A DNA stretch of 64,000 nt, taken from contig JAXGXG010000001.1 in the NCBI GenBank assembly GCA_040772845.1, positions 7,068,001 to 7,132,000 on the forward strand, read 5' to 3'. How positions within the stretch are numbered: the stretch's first letter is position 1; the number at the start of each line of letters is the position of its first letter. Source of the DNA: PWXP01 sp040772845 (lineage in GTDB: Bacteria > Planctomycetota > Planctomycetia > Pirellulales > Thermoguttaceae). The translations under genes were made by a program, and so were the position numbers. A model generated the notes under the pieces. It was given only the letters and a program-made list of their open reading frames with translations. It searched no databases and was not told the DNA's origin. Shown in pieces: positions 52,448 to 63,972 of the stretch.

Positions 52448-52691
52448 GGATAAGGGGTTCTGAAGCGTGGCATTCGGAGACAAAAGACTCATTTTGGCAC
52501 GAATGGCCCCGAATCGCAACCAATCTGGTCGCCTCCACCCTTGCCGGAGTGCTGCCGGCATGGTATCAAAGGGCAATTGGGGGGGTGCGCCGGCTAGAGT
52601 TGGGTGTGCTTGATACCCGTTGCGGCCGGCAGGACAGCCCCAAGGGGGCAGCTTTGATGTGTCCGAGTTGCACACGGCAGCAGGTGACCTC
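52448..52691. promoter_or_regulatory. Divergent promoter region, VWA operon and hybrid kinase
   Basis: 244 bases between two divergently read starts must hold both promoters. No clear -35/-10 pair or operator could be picked out with confidence. Confidence 0.35.
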
Positions 52692-55229
<2,538 letters not shown>

Positions 55230-55252
55230 GCTGGAGTGCCACCGGAGTTGTC

Positions 55253-55288
55253 TTCCGGGCCGGATCAGGTTTCCGGGCCGGATCAGGT
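55253..55288. repeat. 18-bp tandem duplication between convergent genes
   Basis: The unit ttccgggccggatcaggt occurs twice in a row, 55253-55270 and 55271-55288. The second copy contains the stop codon of the sigma-54 regulator gene. Confidence 0.7.
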
Positions 55289-56740
55289 TTCCGGATTGCC
55301 TTGCGTATGCACGGTTTTTTCCAGGGTAAGTCCGATCTGCCGCATCTTGGCGCGAAGGGTTGTCCGGGTAATGCCCAGAATTTTGGATGCCTGCACCTGA
55401 TTGCCTCCTGCGTGACGCAGGGCGCGCGTGATGATCTGTTGCTCCATCAGCGCAAGGGCTTCGTCGTAGAGCCGCTGTGTGCCTTGCCGCAGCCGTTCGT
55501 CGACGAAACGATTCCAGTCGGTAATGGCCGTTTGCGGCAGCCCGTCGATCGATCGGTTCCCACCTGCTTTGGACCGGACGGTGTCGGGGAGGCAATCGGC
55601 GACGAGGACGGGCCCCGTTGTCCCAAGCACGGCGCGGCGGATCACACTCTGCAATTCGCGAACGTTGCCGGGCCAGGGATACTGCCGCAGAAGCTCCAGG
55701 CACTCGGGCGCCACGGTGCGAACCTGCTTGTCGAGTTCGGTGTTGGCCTTGGCGATGAAATGCGTTACCAGCGACTCCAGGTCTTCCAGCCGAGCGGCAA
55801 GGGGCGGGAGGGTGATCGTGTAGACGTCCAGGCGGTAGTACAGATCGGATCGAAAGGTCCCTTGCGCGACCATGGCTTCCAGGTTGCGATTGGTCGCGGC
55901 GATAATGCGAACATCGGTCCGCACGGTTTCGTTGCCGCCCACGCGCTCGAATCGCTGATCCTGGAGCACGCGAAGGATCTTGCTTTGCAGCGACATGGGC
56001 ATATCGCCGATTTCGTCGAGAAAAAGGGTCCCGCCGGAACATTGCTCGAACTTGCCGATCCGCCGACGCTCGGCTCCGGTAAAAGATCCCTTCTCGTGGC
56101 CGAACAACTCGCTTTCCAGAAGCGTCTCCGGAATGGCTGCGCAATTGACGACCAGAAACGGTCCGGTTGATCGCCGGCTATGTTGATACACGGCTCGGGC
56201 GACCAACTCCTTTCCGGTGCCGCTTTCACCACGGACCAGCACGGTTACCATTTGGGGGGCCACTCTGCCAATCGCTTTGTAGATCTCCTGCATGGCCGAC
56301 GCGCGGCCGATCAGCACATCGCCTGCCGACGGCGACTCCGGGGCCTTGGAACTCAAGGTGACCGGATCGCACATCAGGCGGCGGGTCGCAAAGGCGCGCT
56401 CGATCACGCCACGTACGTTGGCGAAGTCGAGCGGCTTCAGCAGATACTCGAATGCGCCGAGCTTCATCGCTTCGATGGCCGTGTCGCTCGTGCCGCCTGC
56501 CGTCATGAAAACCACGGGCAAGCGAGAATCCTTCGCGCGGATCTGCTGAAAGACGTCGAGGCCGGAGGCGTCGGGCAACACGATATCGAGGACCACCGCA
56601 TCCACGGCGCCCTCGGAGAGTACCTGGAGGGCTTCGGCCCCCGAACTGGCCGTTCGGAGCACGAGATCCTCGGAACGAAACACGCGTCCGAAAATGTGCA
56701 GCACGGTCGGCTCGTCATCGACCACTAGCAGTGTCGGCAT
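55283..56740 (-). CDS. Sigma-54-dependent response regulator (NtrC family)
   Basis: 485 residues from ATG 56740, where the receiver begins (MPTLLVVDDEPTVLHIFGRV); the longer frame upstream overlaps the next gene and is rejected. The receiver has Asp52 in VVLDIVLPDASG and Lys in YLLKPLD. The AAA+ domain has Walker A GESGTGKELVARAVYQHS, a sigma-54 contact loop GSFTGA in place of GAFTGA, Walker B GGTLFLDEIGDM, and R-fingers in RSDLYYRLDVYTITLPPLA. The C-terminal Fis-type HTH is GGNQVQASKILGITRTTLRA. It activates sigma-54 promoters when phosphorylated; the changed contact loop is tolerated in some relatives. Confidence 0.94.
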   Translation of the reverse strand: MPTLLVVDDEPTVLHIFGRVFRSEDLVLRTASSGAEALQVLSEGAVDAVVLDIVLPDASGLDVFQQIRAKDSRLPVVFMTAGGTSDTAIEAMKLGAFEYLLKPLDFANVRGVIERAFATRRLMCDPVTLSSKAPESPSAGDVLIGRASAMQEIYKAIGRVAPQMVTVLVRGESGTGKELVARAVYQHSRRSTGPFLVVNCAAIPETLLESELFGHEKGSFTGAERRRIGKFEQCSGGTLFLDEIGDMPMSLQSKILRVLQDQRFERVGGNETVRTDVRIIAATNRNLEAMVAQGTFRSDLYYRLDVYTITLPPLAARLEDLESLVTHFIAKANTELDKQVRTVAPECLELLRQYPWPGNVRELQSVIRRAVLGTTGPVLVADCLPDTVRSKAGGNRSIDGLPQTAITDWNRFVDERLRQGTQRLYDEALALMEQQIITRALRHAGGNQVQASKILGITRTTLRAKMRQIGLTLEKTVHTQGNPET

Positions 56741-57203
56741 GGAAGAAACACTTTCTGGTGGACAGGCGGTCTGGTCAAGGGGGTGGCGTGCCCGCTGGAG
56801 GAGGCAGGTTGCCGCCTTGATTACTGTCGATTCGTCCGGAAAACGAGGCGTATGTGCGCGTCGCACCTCTCGGGGCCACCCCCCCGGACCGAAAATGGTC
56901 TCCGTGCGTGCGGCGGTCCACGGCTCGACGGCGTCCCCAAGACCTGATGATAACGGACATGCCGAACACGGCAAGGTGGCGGCCAAGAATTGCGGTCGCC
57001 CGCTGGAATCGGCTGCAATGGCCAAGTATACTGGAGAGGTTAGGCAAAGCCTAACCCTCGGCGGGGGGCGGTGCAAATATCTGCTGCGACCGGGGAATAT
57101 CAGCCGGAACTGATACCGATTCTCCGGAAACTTGGCGTTCCATTGTCCATGACGGAACGTTGTACGACAACCATGGATTTGTCGGGAGGTAACTGAGCCC
57201 AAT
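56741..57203. promoter_or_regulatory. Divergent intergenic region with a palindrome
   Basis: 463 bases between the sigma-54 regulator and the zinc-ribbon membrane protein. It contains GGTTAGGC-AAA-GCCTAACC (57038-57056), an 8-bp perfect stem extendable by three more pairs across a bulged A. No T-run follows, so it is more like an operator or structured leader than a terminator. Confidence 0.5.
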
Positions 57204-59630
57204 ATGGTGAGTATTTCGAAGTGTCCACGCTGCCACCAGTTCGTGTCGCTGCCAGAAGGCGTTGACGTGCAGGCGGTTGTACGCTGTCCGTTTTGTGATG
57301 CCGAGTATGCTTTGAGCGAGTCTCTGCCGCCGGCGCTGATCGTTGTCGGAGCAGGCGCGACAGGCGGCGAGGCCATTGCGTCTGACGTGGGGACACCGGC
57401 GGAGACACCGGCTGAAATGCCGCCGGAGATACCGGCCGAGGCATCATCGCAGGCACCGTCGGAGACGCCGGCGGTTGCCGAGGAATCGCAATCGGACGAC
57501 ACGACACCGGATATCGTTGTTGTCGAAGACGGTGTCGGTGTTACCGAGACTCCCGACGATGCGCCTGCGGAGGAAGCGGAAACGCCATCCGGTTTTCCCG
57601 AGATTGTTGTGGCAGGAGAGACGGCCGGTGAGCAGACGGCGACGATACCCGATGTGGAGTCAGCGACTCCAGCAGAGGAGGAGGGGACGGCGCCGGAACC
57701 ATCTCCCGTGGGACAGGATCGCGGCATGTTCGACTTCTTGCAGCAGGGTGGAGACACGGTTCCGCTTCCGGGCGAGACAGTTGCCGCCGCGTCGGCTGCT
57801 GCCGCTGAAAGCGACTCGCCATTCTGGACAGCAGACAGGCCAACTGCGCCGTCAAACGGGGGCGTGGGAGCGTTGAGCACAGCGAGACCTCGTCGGCGGA
57901 AAGAGAAAAGCGTTGTTAAGGAGATGATCGGCGCGCTGGTTGGTGGATTCGTCGGGTTGACGCTTGGGTATTACGGTTTGAACTACTTCGGCGGCGAGCG
58001 ATTCGACTTCCTGCAAGTCTACCTGCCAGGGGTGCCGCATACCGAGAAGCACTGGAGTGGTGCTGCTGATCAACCCGAAGTCCCTGCGGACGAACCTGAA
58101 CCGGAGTTGTATCCGGCCGATCCAAAGCCGGAAGGCGCGCTGATGCGTGCGATCTCCCGCTACATGGACATGAACTTCCAGCGGCTGGTGCTTGCCGGCA
58201 AGATTCGTCCCGAGTCAGGCGAACAATTGGTTTCTGTCACGATTGACGGCGATGATTACCTGACGGCCCCTGAGGGCGGCGTTATTGAAACGATCGAGGA
58301 CGTGCAGATCGGCGGCGCGAAGTTGAAGAAGGGGTTCCGGCTGAAGCGGCAGGATCAGTGGTGGGTCGAATTTGTTGCAGAGAAACCTGCCCCGGCCGAG
58401 GTCGCCAAGGTCGATCCGCCCGCTTCGGACAAGCCGGCCGCCGAAGAGCCGCAGGCAGAACCGAAGCCGGCCGCAGACTCCCTTCCGCCGGACTACGTGG
58501 GTCCGAAAGACCGCAAGTCGTACAAGATGGCAGAGTTGGGCAAGGCGTTGAAGGCGGCTCACGTTGGTCTGAAGGATCTGAAGGAGGAAGAAGAGCTGGA
58601 TGACGCACTGTATCAGAAGCTGTGCGACCTGGCAGAGCGGATCACCTTCCTCGATGCCGACCCGGATGCACCGGGCGCGTTCGATCGGATGTTTGCAACA
58701 GAAACCATGCTGGAAAACCTCGCGCTGCGGGAGAATCGCCTTCTGGAGATCGGACTTCGGGCCCAGGCTCGGCTGGACGATGTCGATACGGCGGATGGTG
58801 GGATTATTCTTGCTGGCACGACCGGCCGGGAGGTTGCCCGTGATGGGATTCATGGAACCATGATTGCATTGCCCGGTGGGCAAACGGCGTACAACGTCCT
58901 CAGCGATCAGCCTCTGGGGGTGGAAGAGGGCGATTCGGTCGTTCTTCTGGGGGTCGCCGTGACAAATCCCAAGGAGAATGTGATTGGCTACTCCGGTAGC
59001 AAGCCGGTTGTGATTTGGGGGACGATGATGGTCAAGCTGGCCAAGCCGATCGAAGCTCCCATGGAAGAACCGGCTGCGACTCCGGCCGAACCCGCGCCGG
59101 CCGAACCCGCGCCGGCCGAACCCGCGCCGGCCGAACCCGCGCCGGCCGAAGAACCCGCGCCGGCCGAAAAGCCCGCTCCGGCAGCAGAGCCCGCTCCGAC
59201 AGAAGAGCCCGCCCCGGCCGAGGAGCCGGCAGCCGAACCCGCTGCCGAGAAAAAGCCAGCCGCCGAGGCGCCCGTTGAGGAGCCGGCAAAGGAAGAAGAA
59301 CCTGTGAAAGAACCGGCGGCGGAAAAACCTGCACCGGCCGAAGAGCCGGCCGCAGAATCTGCGCCTGACGAGAAGGCGGCTGAGAAGGCGCCGGCCGAGG
59401 AGAAGGCGCCGGCCGAGGAGAAGGCGCCGGCCGAGGAGAAGGCGCCGGCCGAGGAGAAGGCGCCGGCCGCAGAGTCTGCTTCCGGCGAGAAACCGGCCGA
59501 GGCGGCTCCTGCTGAAGAACCGATGGCCGATGCCCCGGCCGAAGAGGCGACTCCGGCACAGCCTGCTGCCGACGATGCGCCTGCCGAAAAACCTGCCGAC
59601 GATACTGCCGAAGCTTCGCCCGCGCAATAG
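57204..59630 (+). CDS. Zinc-ribbon, single-TM, Ala/Pro/Glu-repeat protein
   Basis: 808 residues from ATG 57204; GGAGGT lies 14 bases upstream, wider than usual. The N-terminus has a CxxC-CxxC ribbon (SKCPRCHQFVSL, RCPFCDAEYAL) like planctomycete zinc-finger/MJ0042-type proteins. A Pro/Glu/Thr linker leads to one membrane segment (MIGALVGGFVGLTLGYYGLN, residues ~241-260). Extracytoplasmic regions include EALMRAISRYMD-like helical and beta segments and a beta domain near 58720-59030. The last ~200 residues are Ala/Pro/Glu tandem repeats, likely extended and wall-spanning, like TonB-type linkers. Function unknown. Confidence 0.75.
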   Translation: MVSISKCPRCHQFVSLPEGVDVQAVVRCPFCDAEYALSESLPPALIVVGAGATGGEAIASDVGTPAETPAEMPPEIPAEASSQAPSETPAVAEESQSDDTTPDIVVVEDGVGVTETPDDAPAEEAETPSGFPEIVVAGETAGEQTATIPDVESATPAEEEGTAPEPSPVGQDRGMFDFLQQGGDTVPLPGETVAAASAAAAESDSPFWTADRPTAPSNGGVGALSTARPRRRKEKSVVKEMIGALVGGFVGLTLGYYGLNYFGGERFDFLQVYLPGVPHTEKHWSGAADQPEVPADEPEPELYPADPKPEGALMRAISRYMDMNFQRLVLAGKIRPESGEQLVSVTIDGDDYLTAPEGGVIETIEDVQIGGAKLKKGFRLKRQDQWWVEFVAEKPAPAEVAKVDPPASDKPAAEEPQAEPKPAADSLPPDYVGPKDRKSYKMAELGKALKAAHVGLKDLKEEEELDDALYQKLCDLAERITFLDADPDAPGAFDRMFATETMLENLALRENRLLEIGLRAQARLDDVDTADGGIILAGTTGREVARDGIHGTMIALPGGQTAYNVLSDQPLGVEEGDSVVLLGVAVTNPKENVIGYSGSKPVVIWGTMMVKLAKPIEAPMEEPAATPAEPAPAEPAPAEPAPAEPAPAEEPAPAEKPAPAAEPAPTEEPAPAEEPAAEPAAEKKPAAEAPVEEPAKEEEPVKEPAAEKPAPAEEPAAESAPDEKAAEKAPAEEKAPAEEKAPAEEKAPAEEKAPAAESASGEKPAEAAPAEEPMADAPAEEATPAQPAADDAPAEKPADDTAEASPAQ
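59082..59141 (+). repeat. 15-bp minisatellite, four copies (PAEPA)
   Basis: The unit ccggccgaacccgcg is repeated four times without change in the gene at 57204-59630, encoding PAEPA units. Confidence 0.85.
59388..59459 (+). repeat. 18-bp minisatellite, four copies (APAEEK)
   Basis: The unit gcgccggccgaggagaag is repeated four times without change, encoding APAEEK. Both minisatellites keep the frame, so copy number can vary by slippage without breaking the gene. Confidence 0.85.
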
Positions 59631-59638
59631 ACCTTGCC

Positions 59639-59812
59639 CGGATTATTCACGATAGCTAGCGTGGCTCAAACAAGCCGCTTCCCTGACGGGGCATCGGTCG
59701 CCGGCGCCGGCGTTTTTCCAAGCGGCGGGTTGGAAATTGGCTCGGTTGCGGCTTGTGCGGACCCACCAGTGGTTTACGTGCCCCTGACCCGCCTGCGTAA
59801 ATGAATAATCCG
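59639..59812. mobile_element. MITE-like palindromic element, full copy B (inverted relative to copy A)
   Basis: 174 bases bounded by CGGATTATTCA and TGAATAATCCG, extendable to 13 bp by CC/GG on each side. Internal cacaagccgc/gcggcttgt arms and gcggacccacc match copy A in opposite orientation, while the centre differs. It lies just after the stop of the zinc-ribbon gene, between convergent genes, and may act as a hairpin terminator. Confidence 0.75.
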
Positions 59813-59833
59813 GGCTTGCAGGTTTTCTGGAAA

Positions 59834-61048
59834 CTAGTAGAGCGAACTGGGGCGTCGGGTCAGTGTGTCGGCAGGCTGTGGATCCTCCGACGACACGGTA
59901 TTGGGCAGAACCAACTGTGTGCCTGGCCGGAGGTGGTTGAAGCTCTCGCCGATCACCTCGCGGTTGAGTTTGTAGATTTCGTGCCAGCGTGACGCGTCGC
60001 CCAACTCGTAACGGGCGATTCGGTAAAGGGAATCGCCTTCCATGACGGTGTACGTTGGGGCGTCGCCGTATTGCCCGACCGGCCTGATGACCGCTTGCTG
60101 TCGCGCTACGTAACGATGTTCCGGTTTGGGGCACAGCGCCGGATACTTCTGCTCCAGTTCGGCAACGTCAGGAGCGGCGATTCGCTGGCCGACCTGCAGT
60201 TGATTGCGGCTCGGCGCCTTGTCGCCGTTCAGCTCGGCAAGTGCCTGAAAATAGGCGCCCGTTCCGTACAGTTTCTCGGAAATCGTCCAGAAGCTATCGT
60301 TGGGTTGGACCTCGTACGTCCCATCGCTACGTCGCCCGTCATCGGCAGACGGATACGAGAGGCCGCGTCCGTCGCTGGAGGGCATGATGGGTGCTGACCG
60401 CATCCGGGCATCGCTACGATCCGCAGCAATCGGTTGGCCGGCCGGAGGCATACTGCCGCCCGCACTCGCGTAGCCGTAAGGGACGCCTTGTCTTGAGGTG
60501 TCGAATCGTCCCGATTGCGATGGGTCGTACGAACGAACGTTGTTCGAGACGCCGTCTGCCGATGCGTAGCCTGCCGTACTGTCGGGATGACTGTAGAGAC
60601 TGCCATAGCGCGGATTGGGGGTCTGAGGCGATGGAGCTGGTGGCGGTGGCATGGTCGAACCACCCTCGCTGACTTCCACGACTCCGGCAGTGCCAGATTC
60701 AGCGTCAGCGACCGCCAGGCGACGCCATTGGGCCGCAGGGCTGTCGGGCGACTCGGGATGGTCTGGTGTCACCAGAGATGGTTTTGGGGGCTCGTCCGGT
60801 TTCTTCGAGGGCGATGAGGGGTTCGGCTTGGATGCCGGTTCGCTTGGCTTCCGTGGCAAGCTGGCTGACACGGCAACGCCTTGCTCGACCGATACGGGCG
60901 ACTCCTCGGTCGTCGCGTCTGCCTGGCCGTCCGGATCGAGGGGGGTATCGTCGCCGCCGAGCGATGCGACACGCACGCCCACAACAATACCCAGCACAAC
61001 CAGCAGTCCGAGAATGACCGCTACTCCGATTTTGGCTTCCTTACCCAT
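59834..61048 (-). CDS. LysM-domain membrane protein
   Basis: 404 residues. AAGGAGTGAG precedes the ATG. One N-terminal membrane helix (KIGVAVILGLLVVLGIVVGV) anchors a long Pro/Ser-rich spacer (residues ~35-230). Two LysM-type modules follow: TYEVQPNDSFWTISEKLYGT with QVGQRIAAPD, and TYTVMEGDSLYRIARYELGD with LRPGTQLVLPN. LysM domains bind peptidoglycan or chitin-like glycans, so the protein probably contacts the cell wall; this layout is common in planctomycetes. Confidence 0.85.
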   Translation of the reverse strand: MGKEAKIGVAVILGLLVVLGIVVGVRVASLGGDDTPLDPDGQADATTEESPVSVEQGVAVSASLPRKPSEPASKPNPSSPSKKPDEPPKPSLVTPDHPESPDSPAAQWRRLAVADAESGTAGVVEVSEGGSTMPPPPAPSPQTPNPRYGSLYSHPDSTAGYASADGVSNNVRSYDPSQSGRFDTSRQGVPYGYASAGGSMPPAGQPIAADRSDARMRSAPIMPSSDGRGLSYPSADDGRRSDGTYEVQPNDSFWTISEKLYGTGAYFQALAELNGDKAPSRNQLQVGQRIAAPDVAELEQKYPALCPKPEHRYVARQQAVIRPVGQYGDAPTYTVMEGDSLYRIARYELGDASRWHEIYKLNREVIGESFNHLRPGTQLVLPNTVSSEDPQPADTLTRRPSSLY

Positions 61049-61389
61049 CGCAACTCACTCCTTGAAGGTGGTCCATCGTGCCGTCGCATCCAGAAGAGGA
61101 GCGGTCGGACGCGTTGCCTATTTCGCCCATGCCACCCAGGGCTCCTGCACGATGAGGATAAGGTGCGATTGTTACCGAAAAGCCCTTGCCGCAGCAAGCC
61201 CAAATGAACATTGTGTTCTTTCGGGGGGTGGGTTGTGCATGCCGATTCTCTTCTGCGAGAATCCAGCGATGTGGTCCGCACCCAGAAACGGAAGGGCCGA
61301 TCGATGGAAGCCCATCCTGCCGAAATGGGCAGTTTCGAGCTGCAACGAGCATCGTTGCGTCAGAAGGCGGTTTTGCCAGGAGTTTGGCA
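61049..61389. promoter_or_regulatory. Divergent intergenic region, LysM gene and yraN
   Basis: About 340 bases. Promoters for both genes must lie here. It carries a degenerate relative of the 26233/43921 hairpin (cccagaaacggaagggccg, 61281-61299) with only a 3-bp stem left. No gene is seen. Confidence 0.4.
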
Positions 61390-61815
61390 ATGAAAATGTG
61401 GGGACGCGTCGGACAGTGGTGGCGACGCCGGTTTCCTGAGAAGACGCTGGGGCAGCGCGGCGAGGAGTTGGCAGCGCGATACTTGCGCCGGCGCGGATAC
61501 CGTATCCTCGCCCGAGGTGCGAGTTGGAAAGGGGGCGAACTGGATATCGTTGCCCTGTTGGGAACGACCATCGTCTTCGTCGAGGTCCGCACGCGTCAGA
61601 GCGACGTGCCGATCCGCCCGGAGGAATCCGTCGATCTGAACAAGCAGCGCCGTCTCACCCGCATGGCCGTAGGCTATCTGAAACGGCATCGGCTATTTGA
61701 CTATCCGGCTCGCTTTGACGTGGTTGCGATTGTCTGGCCCGAGGGCGGGCCGCCTGAAATCCGGCACACCGAGAATGCATTTCCCGCCGTCGGATTTCCA
61801 GGCTTCTTCTCGTAA
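61390..61815 (+). CDS. yraN: YraN family (UPF0102) nuclease-like protein
   Basis: 141 residues from ATG 61390, with CCAGGAG about 8 bases upstream; upstream in-frame codons show no homology. Typical YraN layout: LGQRGEELAARYLRRRGYRI, then GGELDIVALLGTTIVFVEVR with the catalytic-type E-x-D...E-x-R pattern of the PD-(D/E)xK restriction-like fold, and QRRLTRMAVGYLKRH near the end with RFDVVAI. The family is predicted to act on DNA; a precise role is not known. Confidence 0.88.
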   Translation: MKMWGRVGQWWRRRFPEKTLGQRGEELAARYLRRRGYRILARGASWKGGELDIVALLGTTIVFVEVRTRQSDVPIRPEESVDLNKQRRLTRMAVGYLKRHRLFDYPARFDVVAIVWPEGGPPEIRHTENAFPAVGFPGFFS

Positions 61816-61819
61816 CGCT

Positions 61820-61838
61820 CCCGACTGCCGGCGTCGGG
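61820..61838. terminator. Weak bidirectional hairpin between yraN and argF
   Basis: CCCGAC (61820-61825) and GTCGGG (61833-61838) form a 6-bp stem with a 7-base loop between convergent stops. No T-run on either strand, so termination is possible but unproven. Confidence 0.35.
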
Positions 61839-61840
61839 TG

Positions 61841-62758
61841 CTACCCGCCTTTGCCCAGCAACCATGCAAGGATGCCCTTCTGGGCGTGCATGCGGTTGGC
61901 CGCCTGCTGGACCACAACGCTTTGCGGGCCGTCCAGTACTTCGTCGGTCACCTCTTCGCCGCGCCGAGCGGGAAGGCAGTGCATGAAGACCGCTCCCTTC
62001 TGCGCGCGGGCCATGAGTTCGGCATTCACCTGGTACTCTGCAAAGGCGACCTTGCGCTGTTGCTGTTCCTTCTCTTGCCCCATACTCGCCCAAACGTCGG
62101 TATAGACGGCAACGGCGTCAGAAACCGCTTCGGCCGGGTCGGTGGTGACCGTCAGGTTGAGCTTCGGCGCCTGTTGCTTGATCCATGCAACTTCGTCGTC
62201 GGACCACTGGTAGGCCTTCGGCGTGGCCATGACAAGGTTCATTCCCACCTTGCCGCAGCCAAGCGCCAGGCTGCGGGCGACATTATTGGCATCGCCTACC
62301 CAGGCCAACGTGCATCCTTGGACTTGGCCCACCAATTCCCGAATGGTGTACAGATCGGCCATGGCCTGACAAGGGTGTGCGAAATCCGTCAGGCCGTTGA
62401 TCACACAGCAGGTGGAATGCCGGGCCAGTTCGCACACGGTCTCGTGCCGGAAGGCGCGCACCACGACGGCGTCGACATATTGACTCAGGACGCGGCCGAA
62501 ATCGGCCATGCTCTCCCGCTTGCCGAACCCGGTATCGGCCCCGAGGAACATGGCCGTGCCGCCCAGATGCCCGATTCCCGACTCGAAGCTCACCCGCGTG
62601 CGTAGCGACGGCTTTTCGAACAGCAGGGCGATTACGCGGCCGGGCAGCAGGGGCTCGCGGAGCCCATGCGCGAACTTCGTCTTCAGATCCTCGGTGATTG
62701 CGAAAATGTGATCGATTTCCGCCTCGGTGAGGTCGGCCAGGGTCATCAGGTGTTTCAT
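61841..62758 (-). CDS. argF: Ornithine carbamoyltransferase
   Basis: 305 residues from ATG 62758; CGGAG just upstream overlaps the argD stop. It joins ornithine and carbamoyl phosphate to citrulline in arginine synthesis. Signature residues are present: the carbamoyl-phosphate SLRTR loop (FEKPSLRTRVSFESG), DFAHPCQAMAD, and FMHCLPARRGEEV with the catalytic Cys. Normal length; cytoplasmic trimer in the family. It lies 5 bases downstream of argD in the same direction, a conserved planctomycete pair. Confidence 0.96.
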   Translation of the reverse strand: MKHLMTLADLTEAEIDHIFAITEDLKTKFAHGLREPLLPGRVIALLFEKPSLRTRVSFESGIGHLGGTAMFLGADTGFGKRESMADFGRVLSQYVDAVVVRAFRHETVCELARHSTCCVINGLTDFAHPCQAMADLYTIRELVGQVQGCTLAWVGDANNVARSLALGCGKVGMNLVMATPKAYQWSDDEVAWIKQQAPKLNLTVTTDPAEAVSDAVAVYTDVWASMGQEKEQQQRKVAFAEYQVNAELMARAQKGAVFMHCLPARRGEEVTDEVLDGPQSVVVQQAANRMHAQKGILAWLLGKGG

Positions 62759-62763
62759 TGTAT

Positions 62764-63972
62764 TTACTCCGAGGCCTTCTGCTGTTGGATTGCTTCGGCC
62801 AGGATATCGCATCCTTCGTTGACTTGCTCTTCGGTCAGTGTCATGGCGGGAAGCAGCCGAATGACGGTGCCCTGCGTGCAGTTGATCAGCAAGCGGCGCT
62901 CCATGCATGCCTTGACGACCGGGGCCCCTTCGACGGCCAGTTCAATACCAACCATCAAACCGCGAACGCGTACATCCCGAACCAGTTCGCACTCTTCTTT
63001 GAGCGCCAGCATCCGCTTGCGGAACATCTCGCCGATCTTCTTGGCCGCTTCCAGCAAATTCTCCCGCTCGATCGTCTCGAGCGTCGCGATGCCGGCCCGC
63101 GCGGCGATCGGATTGCCGCCGTACGTGGCGGCGTGCATTCCCGGCCGCAGGCTGGGGGCAATCTCCTTGGTTGTCAGCATGGCGGCGCCGGCCAGTCCGC
63201 CGCAAACCGCCTTGGCCAAGGTCATCACATCGGGCACGACACCGAATCCCTGGTAGGCAAACCAATCGCCTGTTCGACCGCAACCGGTTTGCACTTCGTC
63301 GAAGATCAGCAGGAGGTCGTTGTCGTCCGCCAGTTTGCGGAGACCTTGCAGGAAACCTTCGGGCGGGATGCGAATGCCGCCCTCGCCCTGGACCGGCTCG
63401 ATCATGATTGCCGAAGTCTCGTCGTCAATCAGATTGGCCACGGCGTCCAGATCGCCGTAGGGGGCGTAGACGAAACCGGCGACCAGCGGTCCGAGTCCTT
63501 CGTGATACTTCGGCTGGGCCGTGGCCGAGGTCGAACCGAGTGTGCGGCCGTGGAACCCGCCTTCAAACGTGATGATCTTGTACCGCTGCTTCGGCGTGTG
63601 CAGCCGGGCCAGCTTGATGGCCGCCTCGACGGCCTCGGTGCCCGAATTGCAGAAGAACGCCTGCCCGCCGAAACTCCGCTCGGAAAGCATTTGCGCCCAT
63701 CGTCCCTGGAGTTCCGTGTACCAGGTGTTCGGAACGTGGATCAGGCGGCCCACCTGCTCGCGGACGGCCTCAACCACGGCCGGCGGGCAGTGGCCCAGAA
63801 GGTTGCATCCCCAACCTGGGAACAGATCGAGATAGCGATTGCCTTCCGCGTCCCATACGAACGAGCCTTCCCCGTGCGTCAGTGCGACGGGGAACCGCCC
63901 GTAGTTGGGCACCACGTACTTCTGGAAAAGCGAGATCGTCTCTTGAGAACTGGAAGCTGGTGCTTGGACCAC
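62764..63972 (-). CDS. argD: Acetylornithine aminotransferase
   Basis: 402 residues from GTG 63972, with AGGAG about 10 bases upstream. A PLP-dependent class III aminotransferase that converts N-acetylglutamate semialdehyde to N-acetylornithine. Landmarks are NSGTEAVEAAIKLAR, FEGGFHGRTLG, MIEPVQGEGGI, LIFDEVQTGCGRTG (the Asp that contacts the PLP ring) and a Lys in VMTLAKAVCGG that forms the Schiff base. Full length. First gene of the argD-argF unit in this window; upstream sequence ends at the edge. Confidence 0.95.
   Translation of the reverse strand: MVQAPASSSQETISLFQKYVVPNYGRFPVALTHGEGSFVWDAEGNRYLDLFPGWGCNLLGHCPPAVVEAVREQVGRLIHVPNTWYTELQGRWAQMLSERSFGGQAFFCNSGTEAVEAAIKLARLHTPKQRYKIITFEGGFHGRTLGSTSATAQPKYHEGLGPLVAGFVYAPYGDLDAVANLIDDETSAIMIEPVQGEGGIRIPPEGFLQGLRKLADDNDLLLIFDEVQTGCGRTGDWFAYQGFGVVPDVMTLAKAVCGGLAGAAMLTTKEIAPSLRPGMHAATYGGNPIAARAGIATLETIERENLLEAAKKIGEMFRKRMLALKEECELVRDVRVRGLMVGIELAVEGAPVVKACMERRLLINCTQGTVIRLLPAMTLTEEQVNEGCDILAEAIQQQKASE

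Noticed and set aside
56741..57880. Upstream extension of the sigma-54 regulator frame
   Set aside because: It overlaps the start of the zinc-ribbon gene on the other strand, is compositionally odd, and the receiver domain starts at 56740.
58215..59627. Long minus-strand Arg/Gly/Leu-rich frame opposite the Ala/Pro/Glu repeats
   Set aside because: Shadow of a low-complexity gene; no start signal or domain.
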